A stretch of DNA of 64,000 nt from Closterium sp. Naga37s-1 (GCA_947471745.1 CANJKZ010000509.1:332501-396500), one strand, 5' to 3'; counted from the stretch's first letter, positions 1 to 11,764 are shown. Numbers and translations are program-made. Notes: generated from the letters alone by a model not told the origin.

Positions 1-2514
1 CAACTATACCTGGTGTTGGTGAGGGAAACGTGCCCATAACACCTCATACTCCGATGAAGATTCGTCCTGAGGTTTGCATGTTCCACCTCTTTGCTTCTCG
101 CTCGCACACTCTTCCCCCACCTTCCCGCTTCTTCCTGCCCATCCCTTCCTCTTTTTTCCAAGCCTGCTTGCGCTGGATTGCTTTTGGTGCAAGAAGTTTT
201 ATCAAACGGCCGTCCATTACCTAAGTCAGGGTGAATGGTTCGCAGTGGGTACAGCGCAACCCCCCCTGTCATTCGCCGGACCCAGTAATCCGTTCTATCC
301 ACTCTTTTGTCGTCCCTCCTCTTCACTGGTCTTACCTTCCCTGCATGACACCAGGGGGTGGTGGTGGCGCGGGACCCGCACGTCGTGATTGACGACTTGG
401 CTTTGGTGGATGCTGCGCTGCGTGAATGGTAAGATGCGGAGATGGTGTGGCGCATGGTTGGGGGGATGAGCAACCGAATGGGAAGGACGTATACTTTTGT
501 CGAGTGGTGAACGCCTGCTGCATGGTGCTACCCACGCCATGGCATGACTAAGCGTTTGTCTGATCATGTATTCTGTTTTTTGTCTCTGTTTTCTTCTTGT
601 TCACCATGCCATTAACCTGCAGAGGATGGGAAGCTAAGGCGCACGCGGTAGGCAGCTATAGTAGTATTGACTGTGGCAGGAAAGGGGAGGAGGGAGGGAG
701 GGGATTTCGATCAATGCGCACATAGGATTCAGATTTACCGTACTCAGAGCCAATGTTCACTCATCTGATGACTGGTTTTGGTATTGTGTACAGGACAGAG
801 TAGCTGGTATGTTTTCTGTTTTGATGCAATCTCCTCTATTCCCTTGTTCATTGAACGGAAGGATCGTTGTTACAGTTCAAGTTTTACTATAGCATTGTAA
901 GAAAGTGCATCCTCTATTTTTCATGTAATGGATCAGGTTTGTGGAAGATAGTGCAAACATGCTGAGGTGCACTTCTCGTGGTCCAACCACAATGCTCACA
1001 TAAGCACTCTGCAGTGGTCTGCCCCAGGAGCTTTGGAAAAACCATGTATCGAGAGAGAGCGAGGAAGTGCTGATCTTCTCCTGATTTAGAGCAGATTGAA
1101 ACATTTGGAGGAGCGCATGGGATGGAAGCAGGCCACCCGCTATCATTTTTACTAGGAGGCAACCACCTATTTGAGGCAAAAACAACAAAAACACTCATGG
1201 CTGAGAGTCAGACTGCCGACCGCACCCATAAAAATGCAATCTGGGGTAGTCAAAGTCAGGGAGAATCAAGTAGGGCTATTCAGGGGCTTGCATACAAGAG
1301 GGGCGGTGGCGAGCGGCACGGGTGTAGGCGTGGGCTGCGTGGATGATAGGGCCAGGGGGGAAGAGGCGGAGGAGGGCATGAGGGGGCGTATGAGAGGGGC
1401 GAGGGAGCAGAGGAGGACGGTAGCAGTGACTTGTGCTGCACACGATGCTGCCATCAGGGCAGCATCTGTGGAGGGTGGAGGAGCGGTTAAGGTGGAGAAG
1501 GTAAGGTTGGGGGAGGAAGGGCTGTTGGTGAAAGCACGAAAGAGAGCGACAGAGAGGTCGCACAGAAGGGAGAAACTGGCGGGGCGGATGCCGTGACTCA
1601 AATCACACCTGGTGGCATGGGGTGTGAAAGAGGAGCGCGCAAGCACATAGTGCACAGGCATTGGCAGAACACATGTAGCGGCGACACAGTTGCATGGGCC
1701 ACGGAAGCAGATCGGAGAGCAGCATGGGCGTGTGAAATGGCAGGCAGGGAACGACGAGGCTCACGTGCGAAAAGAAAACGGAGGGTTTACAGGGGAAGGA
1801 GGAGAGTGGCGAGGATCTGAAACAATGCAATGATTGGCTTGTGGTGACACTATGGCTGGAAGAGAGGCGAGGGAGGTGGAAGCGAGGAGGGAGGCCCCAA
1901 CGTGGTTCAACTGCACAACTAAAGGGGTTGGGAGTTTTCTAGGGAAGTTAGCTGAAGGGCAGGATAGTGAAGGGGGCGCTGTAGAGCGCTTGGGGCGAAG
2001 CATTGGCGAATCAATTGGAGAGTACTACGAAGCGGGGGGAATGGTAGTGAAATGAGGGGATTTAAATGGAGAGAGTCCAATAAGGAGATGGGGGAAAAGG
2101 GAGGGGGATTGGGGGTGAAAGAGAGTGTGAAGAGTTTTAAATTAGCAATATTAGCTGGAATATGATCGCAACGGAAGTACACCTGATAGTGGCCCTTGAG
2201 AGCAACATAGCGTCACCTGTAGTCAGCCTGGCGTTTAGGTGGAGGCAGCGGCACGACGCTGCTGAAGAAGTTGTTTGAGATGTCACTGTGATGTGGGCGG
2301 AGGGCCCGAGGGGGGAGGGGAGGGGATAGAATGCAAGACAAGAACAAGGAAGGAAACAAACAGAAATGACAGGAGAAGTTGCTGATGGTGCTGCTGTGAC
2401 GGGGGGAAGAGCAGAAAACAGGGGACAGGAGAAAGGCGACGGGAAGCAGAAGGCAGAGGGCAGAGGGCCATAAAAACTTACCACATGACAAGCCATAACA
2501 CGATAGGGATGCAG
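1..2514. other. No gene recognised
   Basis: I see no supported gene in this stretch. Open frames on both strands are short, lack recognisable motifs and follow base composition (C-rich pyrimidine tracts near 100-170, G/A-rich tracts near 1300-2100). No LTR, tRNA or splice-bounded exon could be supported. Confidence 0.5.
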
Positions 2515-2635
2515 GGCAGGGCATGGCATGGCATGGGGGTATTATACGGGCAATGGCACGGCATGACATGGCAGGGCAGGGCATGGTGTGGCATGGCATG
2601 GGATGGCATGGCATGTAACAGCATGGAACAGCTTG
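2515..2635. repeat. GCATG-type pentamer array
   Basis: Degenerate tandem copies of GGCAT/GCATG run through this stretch, for example the repeated string GGCATGGCATGG. The unit is diverged and mixed with GGCAG. It lies just upstream of a cleaner GGGAT array and seems to be part of a general expansion of G-rich pentamers in this genome. No coding role is suggested. Confidence 0.7.
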
Positions 2636-2787
2636 ACATGACTCACACATTGGTTGGTGAGCAGGGAGGGGTGCCAGAGGTCAGCTGGTAGTGGGTCGTA
2701 GAGGCAGTTGGAATGCAGATAGCTGGGTTATGGGGTATGGAGGCACAGGGGCATGGGATGGGGGATGGGTTGGGTGGGATGGGAGGG

Positions 2788-2884
2788 GAAGGGATGGAAT
2801 GGGATGGGATGGGATGGGATGGGATGGGATGGGATGGGATGCGATGGGATGGGATGGGATGGGATGGGATGGGATGTGATGGGG
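2788..2884. repeat. (GGGAT)n pentamer microsatellite
   Basis: About 18 tandem copies of GGGAT with few interruptions (GGAAT, GCGAT, GTGAT). The same pentamer makes another array near 13.14-13.26 kb. Because the period is not a multiple of three, it is open in several frames; these frames are not genes. Confidence 0.9.
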
Positions 2885-2923
2885 AAGAGGAATGGACGAC
2901 AAGGGAGGGTGTGGTAGCAGAAC

Positions 2924-3434
2924 TGATGGAAAGCGAGCGAATCTGGAGAGCGTAACAAGAGATTAAGTCCGCCGACTTCGACGGAACATTGCGTGCAGCT
3001 CACGTAACCTTAAACTATGAGCAGGTACGCGTTGGAAAGGTCTTAATCTCTACTTTCCAGAATGGTAACGCACGCCTTCAACCAAGATCTAGGCCGATCG
3101 CTTTCGCGATTTAAGTGCGACGGGGTATTCTGGCGGAATCAATAGGCAGCCATGGATTAAATCAAGAAAGTAGCTTTGGGAAGAGTTCAGATCTGAAAAG
3201 TGACGAGTTGGTCAAACCCTACCAACCCAACCCTCGCCCTACAACAATCCTCAAGAACCCAAAGTGCTAAACTAGCAACACCAAAGGTGTTGTAGTGAAT
3301 AGCAAAGGTTTGTTGGTGCTTGTTGGGTGCGAGATCAATTCCAGCCCGCAACAAGTCTAATCACCACATTTTGCCCAAACCCTTAGCCCACAACCAGCTA
3401 GAGCAAAATACCACAACCACCTACACAATCAACA
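2924..3434 (-). repeat. 3' LTR of the Copia element
   Basis: 511-bp long terminal repeat, the 3' copy in element (minus) orientation. It matches the copy at 5255-5765 with no indels. Its outer edge meets the target duplication AGAAC and its inner edge meets the polypurine tract. Confidence 0.95.
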
Positions 3435-3484
3435 CTCCCCCTTGCTCGTGCTGGAGGTGGCTGAACACCACTGGGCAAAATCCT

Positions 3485-5021
3485 TCACTTCACTCCCCCT
3501 TGCCCTGGGAGGGGCGCCATCCACAGCATGAGGTCGTCAAGGCAGAGAAGCACCAGTCCTCCCACATCCTGCTCAGGCACCATGCTGACATGGGGCTGCA
3601 TCCCCATCAAGGACATGCACACACCATGCCGCTCAAAAGGGAGGGGTTTGGTGAGTAAATCTGCTGCTTGACGGTTGGTGGGGCACCACCGGAGGATCAC
3701 CTCACCACACGCCACCATCTCCCTGATGAAATGCCACCGAACTTGCATGTGCTTGGTGCGGCCATGCAAGCATGCATTCTGTGCAAGGGCAATGGCAGAC
3801 TGGTTGTCCACAAACACAGGCACACCACCAGCAAACTCATGCCCAAACTCCCCAAACAAACGCTTCAGCCACACACCCTCCTGAATGCACTGACACAGAC
3901 TGATGTACTCTCTCAGTGGTGGACAATGCAACCACCTGTTGCCTCTTGCTCTGCCAAGAGATGGCTGCACCATTAAGGCAATAGACATAGCCGGTGTGAC
4001 TCTTGCGATCAGCTGAATCTCCAGCATAATCAGCATCACTAAAGCCCACCAACTCAACCTGAGGCTTGCTGTGTGCGGGGTAGAAGATACCTGACTTGAC
4101 ACAACCTTTCAGGTACCTTAACACTCTCTTCGCAGCCTGCAAGTGAAATGCCTTGGGATAAGACACCACCTTGGACAGCTGTGACACTGCATAAGCAATC
4201 TGGGGCTGTGTGGTCGTGCTTGCATACATGAGAGACCCCACAATGCTTTGATAGAGCTGGACCAGCTCATCTCGCAGCAAGGGCTCGTCAGCATGTGCAT
4301 ACACGTCGAACCCTGAAGGGAGAGGGGTACGCACGGGGTTAGCCTCAGAAAGGTCAAATGACTCGAGCATGTTCAGAATGTACCTCTCCTGATTAATCAA
4401 GATGCCACTCTCAGCCCTATCACCTGCCCCCATTCCCCCTTCAACTCCTCTACCAGCATCACGCTTGCGAGCCTCATCAGAAACCAACACCTCCCATATC
4501 CAGGCCTTGGTCCATTTCTGCTGCTCTAGGTGAAGGTATTGTAGTAGAGCCTCGTTTGCTTCTTGGTCCAGCCCCTGTAGTGCGGTGTAGATAATCTCCT
4601 TCTCGTCTACTTCATAGTTCAGCATCTCCAATGTCTTCACATACTCATCCACCCTCTGGAGGTACTGCACCATGGTCTCCCCATCGCCATAGTTGCATTC
4701 CATGGTGTAGAACCGCTTCCTCCAGGTGAGTATGCTTAACAACCCTTTTTGCAGATGTCGATCTTGAACTCTCTTCCATGCTAGTGCAGCTGCTCCTTGC
4801 TTGCCCTTCAGGTCAATCAGCATTTTTAGGAGCTCTAGTTGGCCTACCAAGGCCCAACACAGGTACTGGAACGCTTGCTTGTCCTTGCGGTCCCATGCTT
4901 CCTGTGCCTTAAGAAGCTCCACTGTACTAAGCCGTTGCCTTCCCGTTCGCAGTGCTGCTGGTCCACCTCCACTTCCCTCAGTTATGGATGAGCTAGAGGC
5001 TCCCCCAGCCCCTTCTCCCAC
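3485..5021 (-). pseudogene. Copia gag joined to RT/RNase H tail, frameshifted
   Basis: One open frame (3837-5021) begins with a gag-like region of the UBN2/retrotran-gag type (motifs around WKRVQDRH and MVQYLQRVDEYVKTLEM). About residue 208 it passes directly into the C-terminal part of Copia reverse transcriptase (YILNMLESFDL, PVRTPLPSG, then the RNase H segment GFSDADYAGD). Protease, zinc knuckle, integrase and the RT catalytic YVDD block are missing, so a deletion of several kilobases fused the two ends in frame. Near 3907-3915 the frame is lost by an apparent 2-base deletion after the LSTTE motif. The remaining RNase H tail (VDNQSAIALAQN, DLLTKPL) continues in the frame 3485-3910. No ATG is found at the front of the gag frame. 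This is a non-functional product. Confidence 0.85.
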
Positions 5022-5254
5022 TTGGCTAGAGACTCCAGTAGATGCCTTTCCTTCATCAGCTTCAGGTCTTCGCTCCGATCCTACCTAGCCAAAGCGTAAA
5101 CTGGAACCGCCATAGCGAAAAATTCGAGCTGGTGAACCTAGGAGGGCCATCTAATTTCTGGGCCATAACCAACCCTAGATCTGGAGGTTCTTAAGCCAAT
5201 TCGAAATATAATAATAGGAGAGAATGTCGCAGGCCTAACCTGCTCTGATACCAC

Positions 5255-5765
5255 TGATGGAAAGCGAGCGAATCTGGAGAGCGTAACAAGAGATTAAGTC
5301 CGCCGACTTCGACGGAACATTGCGTGCAGCTCACGTAACCTTAAACTATGAGCAGGTACGCGTTGGAAAGGTCTTAATCTCTACTTTCCAGAATGGTAAC
5401 GCACGCCTTCAACCAAGATCTAGGCCGATCGCTTTCGCGATTTAAGTGCGACGGGGTATTCTGGCGGAATCAATAGGCAGCCATGGATTAAATCAAGAAA
5501 GTAGCTTTGGGAAGAGTTCAGATCTGAAAAGTGACGAGTTGGTCAAACCCTACCAACCCAACCCTCGCCCTACAACAATCCCCAACAACCCAAAGTGCTA
5601 AACTAGCAACACCAAAGGTGTTGTAGTGAATAGCAAAGGTTTGTTGGTGCTTGTTGGGTGCGAGATCAATTCCAGCCCGCAACAAGTATAATCACCACAT
5701 TTTGCCCAAACCCTTAGCCCACAACCAGTTAGAGCAAAATACCACAACCACCTACACAATCAACA
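5255..5765 (-). repeat. 5' LTR of the Copia element
   Basis: 511-bp long terminal repeat, the 5' copy in element (minus) orientation, followed immediately on the minus strand by the tRNA-Met primer-binding site. The differences I found from the 3' copy lie near 5589, 5593, 5688 and 5730. Confidence 0.95.
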
Positions 5766-5770
5766 AGAAC

Positions 5771-6430
5771 TTCCCACCGAAAAAGACAATCGTGCTTTAT
5801 GTCCCATTCACCCCACTACCTCCCGCTCACCCCACACTCCACTATCTGCACTCCGCACCCCTTGCCTTTCCATGCTCCCCCCTCGTCTGGTGCGGATGGT
5901 TTTGGCATGGAGGAGTGATTGGTGGGTGGCTATGGTTGCTGGGTTTTGAATGCTGCTTTCTGTTCTCTAAAGTTTCTATTTAAAAACATGCTACTCAACC
6001 CATGCCCTTTTCTTGTATATAGCCTTCTTGTGCAACCCGACTGTAGTCTCGTTTCTCTGTCAGCGCACTGGTTAGGAGGCAGGAACATGGTAGTACCGTC
6101 ACGCGTTGATGTTAGAGCATACTTACAATGCACAGAGTTCAAGGGAGACTGCATGACATCGTAATACCACTACAAATGAGCTTGAAGTGCAACACAGAAT
6201 CCACAAACCACTTCATCAGAAGCTGTGCCAGCACGAAGCTGAATAAAAGGAGGGGCAGGCTTGAAAGAACTGTGTATAAAGAACACGTCAGCTGTGTTCA
6301 GCATGTTATCAAGCAAGGCAAGCAGATGATGGTTGATGGGGTTGAGCTGCAGCAGCAAGAGGGCATCAGGGCATGTGTGGCCTGGGCAGGGTGAGCCGCG
6401 GTGGCAGCAGCAGCATGGCGTGTGGCGGCA
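5771..6430. other. Intergenic, no gene recognised
   Basis: AT-richer than its surroundings, with no supported gene, RNA or repeat. It forms the right flank of the Copia insertion and ends at a 16-bp tandem array. Confidence 0.5.
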
Positions 6431-6432
6431 GG

Positions 6433-6625
6433 ATAGCATGGCGGCACGATAGCATGGCTGCACGATAGCATGGCTGCACGATAGCATGGCTGCACGATAT
6501 CATGGCTGCACGATAGCATGGCGGCACGATAGCATGGCGGCACGATAGCATGGGTGCACGATAGCATGGCTGCACGATATCATGGCTGCACGATAGCATG
6601 GCTGCACGATAGCATGGCTGCACAA
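6433..6625. repeat. 16-bp tandem repeat
   Basis: About twelve copies of a 16-bp unit (AGCATGGCTGCACGAT and variants with GCGG, GGGT or ATCA). The period is not a multiple of three, so overlapping minus-strand frames cycle through the same peptide in three phases. Those frames are repeat artefacts rather than genes. Confidence 0.9.
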
Positions 6626-6989
6626 TGGAGACGAGTACCTTAAAGAGCACGATGACGGGGGAGGAGGTGCACATGAAAGCAGTGGCGAAGATGAGAGGCG
6701 AGGAGAGCAGCAGGGGGCGCTATTGCATAGCTGCCTGAATCAGGGGCAGTTTGGAGGGCAGGAGGGGGAGGTGCTCATTTCACAGAATGGGACCACAAAT
6801 GGCCGCAAATGAGCGCGTCTGAATTGAAACGAAAGAAATGCAAAACGAATGGGGAGAGGTGGGTAAGTGGGTGATTCTGTGCTCGTTCTCCTCCTTCAAG
6901 TGCGGCTCCTCCGCCTCCAGCTCTGCTGTGCTCGCCTGGAAGGCACGGGGAGGAGGGGCGAGGGTGGGGAGGGCAGCACGACATGTGGC

Positions 6990-6992
<3 letters not shown>

Positions 6993-7077
<85 letters not shown>
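6993..7077. repeat. (GA)n microsatellite
   Basis: An uninterrupted dinucleotide GA run of about 85 bases. A second long GA run lies at 62238-62299. Confidence 0.95.
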
Positions 7078-7081
<4 letters not shown>

Positions 7082-7210
7082 CCTCCACCTTATGGCATGT
7101 GGCTGAGCGGGAGGGGGAGGGTTCTCGTCCGTCAGCTGTGAACGCCTGGAGGGGGGAGGAGGGGGGGAGGGGACAATACCTCCACCATGTCTCGTGGTGT
7201 GGTGCTGTGC

Positions 7211-7265
7211 GGTGAGGTGAGGTGAGGTGAGGTGAGGTGAGGTGAGGTGAGGTGGGGTGAGGTGA
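7211..7265. repeat. (GGTGA)n pentamer array
   Basis: About eleven tandem copies of GGTGA, with one GGTGG variant, followed by a G run. Its C-rich counterpart (CTCACC/CACCT-rich tracts) recurs on the same strand at 7370-7400, 7530-7560 and 7695-7745. Confidence 0.9.
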
Positions 7266-7419
7266 GCTAAGGGGGGGGTGGGAAAGGAAGAGCAGCTTGG
7301 CATGTGGTAGCAGAGAGAGCAGCCACATGCCATGCTGCATGTTTCCCACCACAGACACCACTCGCACCTCCCCTCACCCACCTCACCTCACCGCACCCCT
7401 CCTGCCCCGAAGCCGAGTA

Positions 7420-7800
7420 GCTAACTCTCTGTTTCGTTGATCATCCTCTTCTGCCTTACTCCCAAAATCCCAAGATTCTTCACTCACTGTGGCAGATCAT
7501 TGAAACATGACAATAGGAAAACACTTCCTCACCACACCTCACCGCACCACACCTCACCTGTTTCTTCACCCGGGACCGAGCGGCCGACTCTCTGTTCTGT
7601 TCTTGATCGTCCTCTTCTGCCTCCTCTCAATGTCTCAAGAGACTTCACTCAGCGTGGCAGAGCAGCGAAACAAAAAAGTCACAAAAAACGCTTCCTCACC
7701 ACACCCCACCTCACTGCACCTCATCACACCGCACCCCACCTGCTTCCTCGCCCAGGACCGACGGCCGACTCTCTATTCTTGATCATCCGCTTCTGCCTCC
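7420..7800. repeat. Degenerate tandem repeat of about 160-180 bp, nearly three copies
   Basis: Three starts share the string CTCTCT followed by TTGATC[A/G]TCC and CTTCTGCCT (about 7427, 7588 and 7767). Each full copy then has a CACTCA[C/G][T/C]GTGGCAGA block and ends in a CCTCACCACACC-rich tract. The copies are diverged and differ by small indels. The plus-strand frame over this stretch is a by-product of the repeat; I do not call a gene. Confidence 0.65.
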
Positions 7801-8025
7801 TCTCCACGGGCGCCCCTACCCCCTCCCCACTCCGCTTCCTCCCCCTCCGCCCTGCACTCCCCCCCACGCCCCCGCTCAGAGAGTGTCCCCATCCCCACTC
7901 CTCCGGCCTGTATCCGACTGCCCCCTTCCCCCTCTGCCGTCACTGCCCCCCCACCTCTCCCCCCCGCCCCCGCAACCCCATCCGCCGCCACCATGCCCGC
8001 CCCCGCACACCCCCCCTCCAGGCCC

Positions 8026-8110
8026 CCTGCGCCCACACCTGCGCCCACACCTGCGCCCACACCTGCGCCCACACCTGCGCCCACACCTGCGCCCATACCT
8101 GCGCCCATAA
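8026..8110. repeat. 12-bp minisatellite (GCGCCCACACCT)n
   Basis: About seven tandem copies of a 12-bp unit. In the plus strand it would encode a Pro-Thr-Pro-Ala repeat within a longer proline-rich open frame (7993-8457). No other evidence supports that frame as a gene. Confidence 0.85.
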
Positions 8111-8468
8111 CTGTGCCCACACCATATGTAGTGGGCACCATTCCCCCACCCATCCCCATGCCTCCCCCCACGCCTCCCCCCACGCCTCCGCCCATGCCCC
8201 TTCCCACGCCCATCCCCATGGCAAGCCCAGCAGCAGAGGCAGTTGTAGCGCTCCATCATTTGATCCCAGCCACCCACCACCCCGATCATCCTGTCACCGC
8301 TTTTGCTTCGCGTGATGGGGAGAAGCGGTGGGGGACAAAGATGGGGGAGAAGCGATGTGGGGAACAATTGGGGGAGCGATGGGGAAGCGATGGGGGGAAA
8401 CGGTGGGGGGCAGCAATGGGGAGCAGCCAGCATGAAAATGTGTGTCTACTGCACTGAGGGGGGGGACT

Positions 8469-8632
8469 GAGCACATCACTGGGGGAGCGAGTGAGCACAT
8501 CACTGGGGGAGCGAGTGAGCACATCACTGGGGGAGCGAGTGAGCACATCACTGGGGGAGCGAGTGAGCACATCACTGGGGGAGCGAGTGAGCACATCACT
8601 GGGGAGCACATCACTGGGGGAGCGACTGAGTG
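8469..8632. repeat. 24-bp minisatellite
   Basis: About seven tandem copies of a 24-bp unit (GAGCACATCACTGGGGGAGC plus GAGT), the last ones truncated. The period is a multiple of three, so frames stay open, but there is no coding support. Confidence 0.9.
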
Positions 8633-8639
8633 CATCACG

Positions 8640-9235
8640 CCTCCTATGCCACGCGCTGCCTGCAGTAGGAAAGCGCCAGGCCCCAATTCAAGAGCGAGTA
8701 AGCATGCCGCCTGTCAATGGTGTTGAGAATTCTCAAAGGCTTCCCGCCTGTCCATGCTGAGTGTGTGGCGGTACTGCCGGCCCGCCTGCACCAGCAGCAG
8801 CTGCTGGTAGCACTCATTTGCCCGTCCATCCATCATTGGCGCCACCTCCCTCGCCACCTGCTCCTGCTGCACTCTCAATAACAGCAACCATCGGCAACGC
8901 CCGCATTGGCACCCCACTCGCTGCTCCTCCCATTACCCCACCCACCCCTGCACCCCCCTTCATACCACTGCCCTCCCCACAGGCCCCGCCCCTCCCTCGC
9001 CCCTCCCCCCGCCCACTCCCCCCAGCAGCCCCGTAAGGGGCGAGTAATAGCAGAGCATCTGCAGTGTGCGCCTCTCCCCTGCTCTCCCTCGATACGCGCC
9101 CACATTGTGAGGCGCCTCAGCAGTGCGCCAGCCATGCAATCCCCAGTTGCCCCACGGCCACCACATCCACATGGTCCAGCTGCAACACGCGCCCAAACAG
9201 GGCAATGGCACGGCCTACTGAGCATTCTCAGAAGT
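8640..9235 (-). pseudogene. Possible TPR-like gene fragments (minus strand)
   Basis: Three minus-strand segments look like exon pieces. About 9120-9215 reads as a TPR-type helix pair (AIALFGRVLQLDHVDVVAVG). About 8740-8880 holds QVAREVAPMMDGRANECYQQ and continues to SMDRREA. About 8650-8720 contains DRRHAYSLLNWGLALSY, which resembles the second helix of a TPR. They do not join cleanly. Each is broken by a TGAG-N4-CTCA palindrome (9218-9231, 9108-9119, 8723-8736), and the last palindrome sits between two short imperfect copies of the same coding string. The gene identity is not recognised, and it may be a rearranged or mis-assembled locus. Confidence 0.35.
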
Positions 9236-9399
9236 GGCCTCCGTTGTGGCCTCTGCAGCCCTGCCATGCCATGCCATGCCCATCTCGATGCACGCCTGCA
9301 GCCCTGCGCGCAGGCGGCCACACTGATGGACTCTCAGGAGCTGGAGCATGCACATTGCTCACCTGCCTAGCCAACCCTGGCTGGCAGCTCCTGCAATGA

Positions 9400-10039
9400 C
9401 TGAGCTGTCTTGTCGCCAAGGATGGAGGAAATCAGCTTCCACAGCGCGCTGAGCCTCCCCTCCCACAGCTTCTAGCCTGATGCCGGCAGACTCTTGACGG
9501 CAATGGCAGAAGACTTCCCCGGGATGAGAAGCCTGGTATGGAGTGAGGCGAGGAATGGAAGGCAGAGCAGGCGAAAGGCATAGTGTGAGGTGCGGTAGTG
9601 AAGTGAGGCAACCCCAGTGCTTTCCTTAGGATAATTTTCTTTCCCATGCAATGTAGCCATGACCCTGTCTGGTGCTGGTACTGTGAATGGTGGTTTTACA
9701 CTCTGAATGTTCCTTTCAAATACTCACACTACAAAAACAGCACACTCCGATCTCTTACTCCCATTCATTGGTCATTAGTTCTTTGCACACAACTCCCTTC
9801 CCTTCTTGCAACACATACATCACTCAGATCTCTCTTTCTTTTACTACAAAATCTTTCACATAGAAATACATGCAAAAATGCAGCACAACTCCCTGCATGC
9901 ATTTCCTACCCATTCCTATACAACTTCTATCCCCCTTCACTCCATCCTGAGCTATACTACCCACTCCTCTCCTTTCCCACAGTATCTCCATCTCCCCTCA
10001 CCCACACCCAATTCATCTACCCCTTCACACCCTCGTGGT
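9400..10039. other. 3' flank of LRR gene, no separate gene seen
   Basis: An AT-richer stretch between the TPR-like fragments and the stop codon of the downstream minus-strand LRR gene. It probably contains that gene's 3' untranslated region. No motif-bearing open frame was found. Confidence 0.5.
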
Positions 10040-10595
10040 TCAGTCGGCGCCATACCCTTTCCCAAAGATAGTAAACGTTCCCGTCCTACCTTGATCTGTA
10101 AGCAGAGGACAATTGGAAACACTACACTTCTGCAGCAAAGGCAGATCGCGGATGAAGGGTGGCAGCCGAGCTAGGCGCTCACACCTCTTCAAGTGCAGCC
10201 ACCTTAGACGAGTCAATTGCTGTAAAGAATCCGGGAGGCTGCGGAGACTCGGAAGATGAGACAAATCAAGACACTGGAGGGAAGATAGATTCCCAAAATT
10301 ACGCGGAAGGGAAGATACATCTATGCAGTCGTGGAACACAAATTTTCGTAGCTTGGGCAGTTCACACACTGCTTCCGGCAGCGCTTCGAGCCAAGTGGCA
10401 TGACGGATCAACAAGTCTCTCAAGTTTGACAACTGAGAGATGGAGGCCGGAAGTGCACCCAGTCCACGAATATTCAGCTCCAGCGTTTCCAGCGAAGAGA
10501 TGCGCGCCAGGGAAGGATCAAGCACTTTAAAAGCAACTTCCATAATCTTCAAGATTTGCAGCGATGGAAGCACTTCCACTTCAATGCTCTCCACA

Positions 10596-10626
<31 letters not shown>

Positions 10627-11764
10627 AGTTGCTTCTCCCCCCAACGAAGGGGCCCACAGCGCTCCTTCCGCCCAAGGACATGCAGAAGCGCACATCCAGC
10701 TCCCGCAGTCGAGGCAGCTTCAAAAGCGACCGAGGAAGTGATTCCAAACTGCCTAGATTTGAAAGATCGAGCTTCTCCAGCATTTGCAGCTGCCCAATCT
10801 CCTCTGGCAAAGACTTCAGCGCCATGCAGCCGCCCACCGCCAGGCTGGTGAGCGAGAGAGCTAATCGAGAGAGTGAGGCAGGGAGGGAAGTCAGAGTCGG
10901 GTTGCTGCGTAGAGAGAGAGCCCTAAGGCGTGGAAAGCTGCCGAAGTTCTCTAGAAGGCAGCCTCTCAAGCAGGGAAAACCAGACAAGTCTATAGCTTCG
11001 AGTGATGAGAGGCGGAAGAAGGAAGCAGGAAGGGGGGTGTCGCAAACCAAAGTCAGCTGCCGAAGGTGGGGTAGGGCATTCCCCATCCCCTCTGGTAGTG
11101 CAGTTAACCCTAAGCAAGCGATGTTCAATGTCCGAAGGGAAGACAGCAGGGTAAAGGACTCGGGAAGATGGCTGAGAAAGTCTAGCCCGTCCAAACTCAG
11201 ACTCTCCAAAGCACTCAGCTGCCCAAAGTCCTCGGGCAGGGACGAGATACCTTGACGACTTACGGCATTGACGGTTTCTAGCTTGATGCTCTTAAGGTTT
11301 GAGAACCGAGTGATGGCGTCTGGCAGATCTAAAAAGCTATCCTGCCCCAAGTCGAGTCTCGTGAGGGTCTCGTGAGAGATGAGTCTAATCTCTGGAAACA
11401 CCGTATTCGCCTCCATCACCCTGACGACTAGGCACTGCAATGCCGGCAAACTCCCGAAATCCTTAGGCAACGGCAGGAACTCATCGAAATCAACAAGCTG
11501 AAGCTCTTTCAGTTGTTGAAGCTTGGAAAGACCACCTGGTAATGGGAATGTCGTGCAGTGGTTGATAGAAAGCTGGTGTAGATTGGAAAGATGCTCAATG
11601 GATGTTGGTAGAGAGCGGTTTAGGGCTTGCCCGATCTGGTTGGGCTGAGCAGCGCAGTGCAGGATCTTGGCGAGCAAATCGTCATTCCGGAGGACCAGCT
11701 GTGCGGACTCGTTTGACATTGCGACGGATCTAGGGCGACTGACACGCACGAGTGACGACTCCAT
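10040..11764 (-). CDS. Leucine-rich-repeat protein
   Basis: An uninterrupted frame of 574 aa from the ATG at 11764; a second ATG at 11719 could also serve. The N-terminal 45 residues contain LRNDDLLAKILHCAA, which faintly recalls the first helix of an F-box. The rest is about 18 leucine-rich repeats of 23-24 residues of the form LP.xFGxLxxLxxLxL (for example LPEDFGQLSALESLSLDGLD, LPDSLQQLTRLRWLHLKRC), as in plant intracellular Ras-group-type or TIR-NBS LRR ectodomains. A run of nine serines (coded by a GCT/AGC repeat at 10597-10626) interrupts the repeats near residue 385. No signal peptide, kinase or NB-ARC domain is seen, so an intracellular binding role is inferred. A related F-box/LRR gene lies 6 kb away on the same strand, suggesting a small local family. 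The partner is unknown. Confidence 0.8.

Larger units (their letters stand above)
2924..5765 (-). mobile_element. Non-autonomous Copia LTR retrotransposon (complete ends, internal deletion)
   Basis: A complete insertion of 2842 bp, read on the minus strand. Two 511-bp direct LTRs (2924-3434 and 5255-5765) differ at only about four bases that I can find. They begin TG and end CA in element orientation. The 5-bp target duplication AGAAC lies at 2919-2923 and 5766-5770. The primer-binding site TGGTATCAGAGC (initiator tRNA-Met type) abuts the 5' LTR at 5238-5254, and the purine tract AAGGGGGAG abuts the 3' LTR at 3435-3443. The internal region is only 1.82 kb: a gag-like start joined directly to the end of reverse transcriptase/RNase H, with protease, integrase and most of RT absent. 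The near-identical LTRs and perfect target duplication imply recent insertion, so it was presumably mobilised in trans by a full-length relative. Confidence 0.95.

Noticed and set aside
7437..8315. 292-codon plus-strand frame
   Set aside because: It spans degenerate tandem repeats and a 12-bp minisatellite; the peptide repeats with the DNA and has no recognisable domain.
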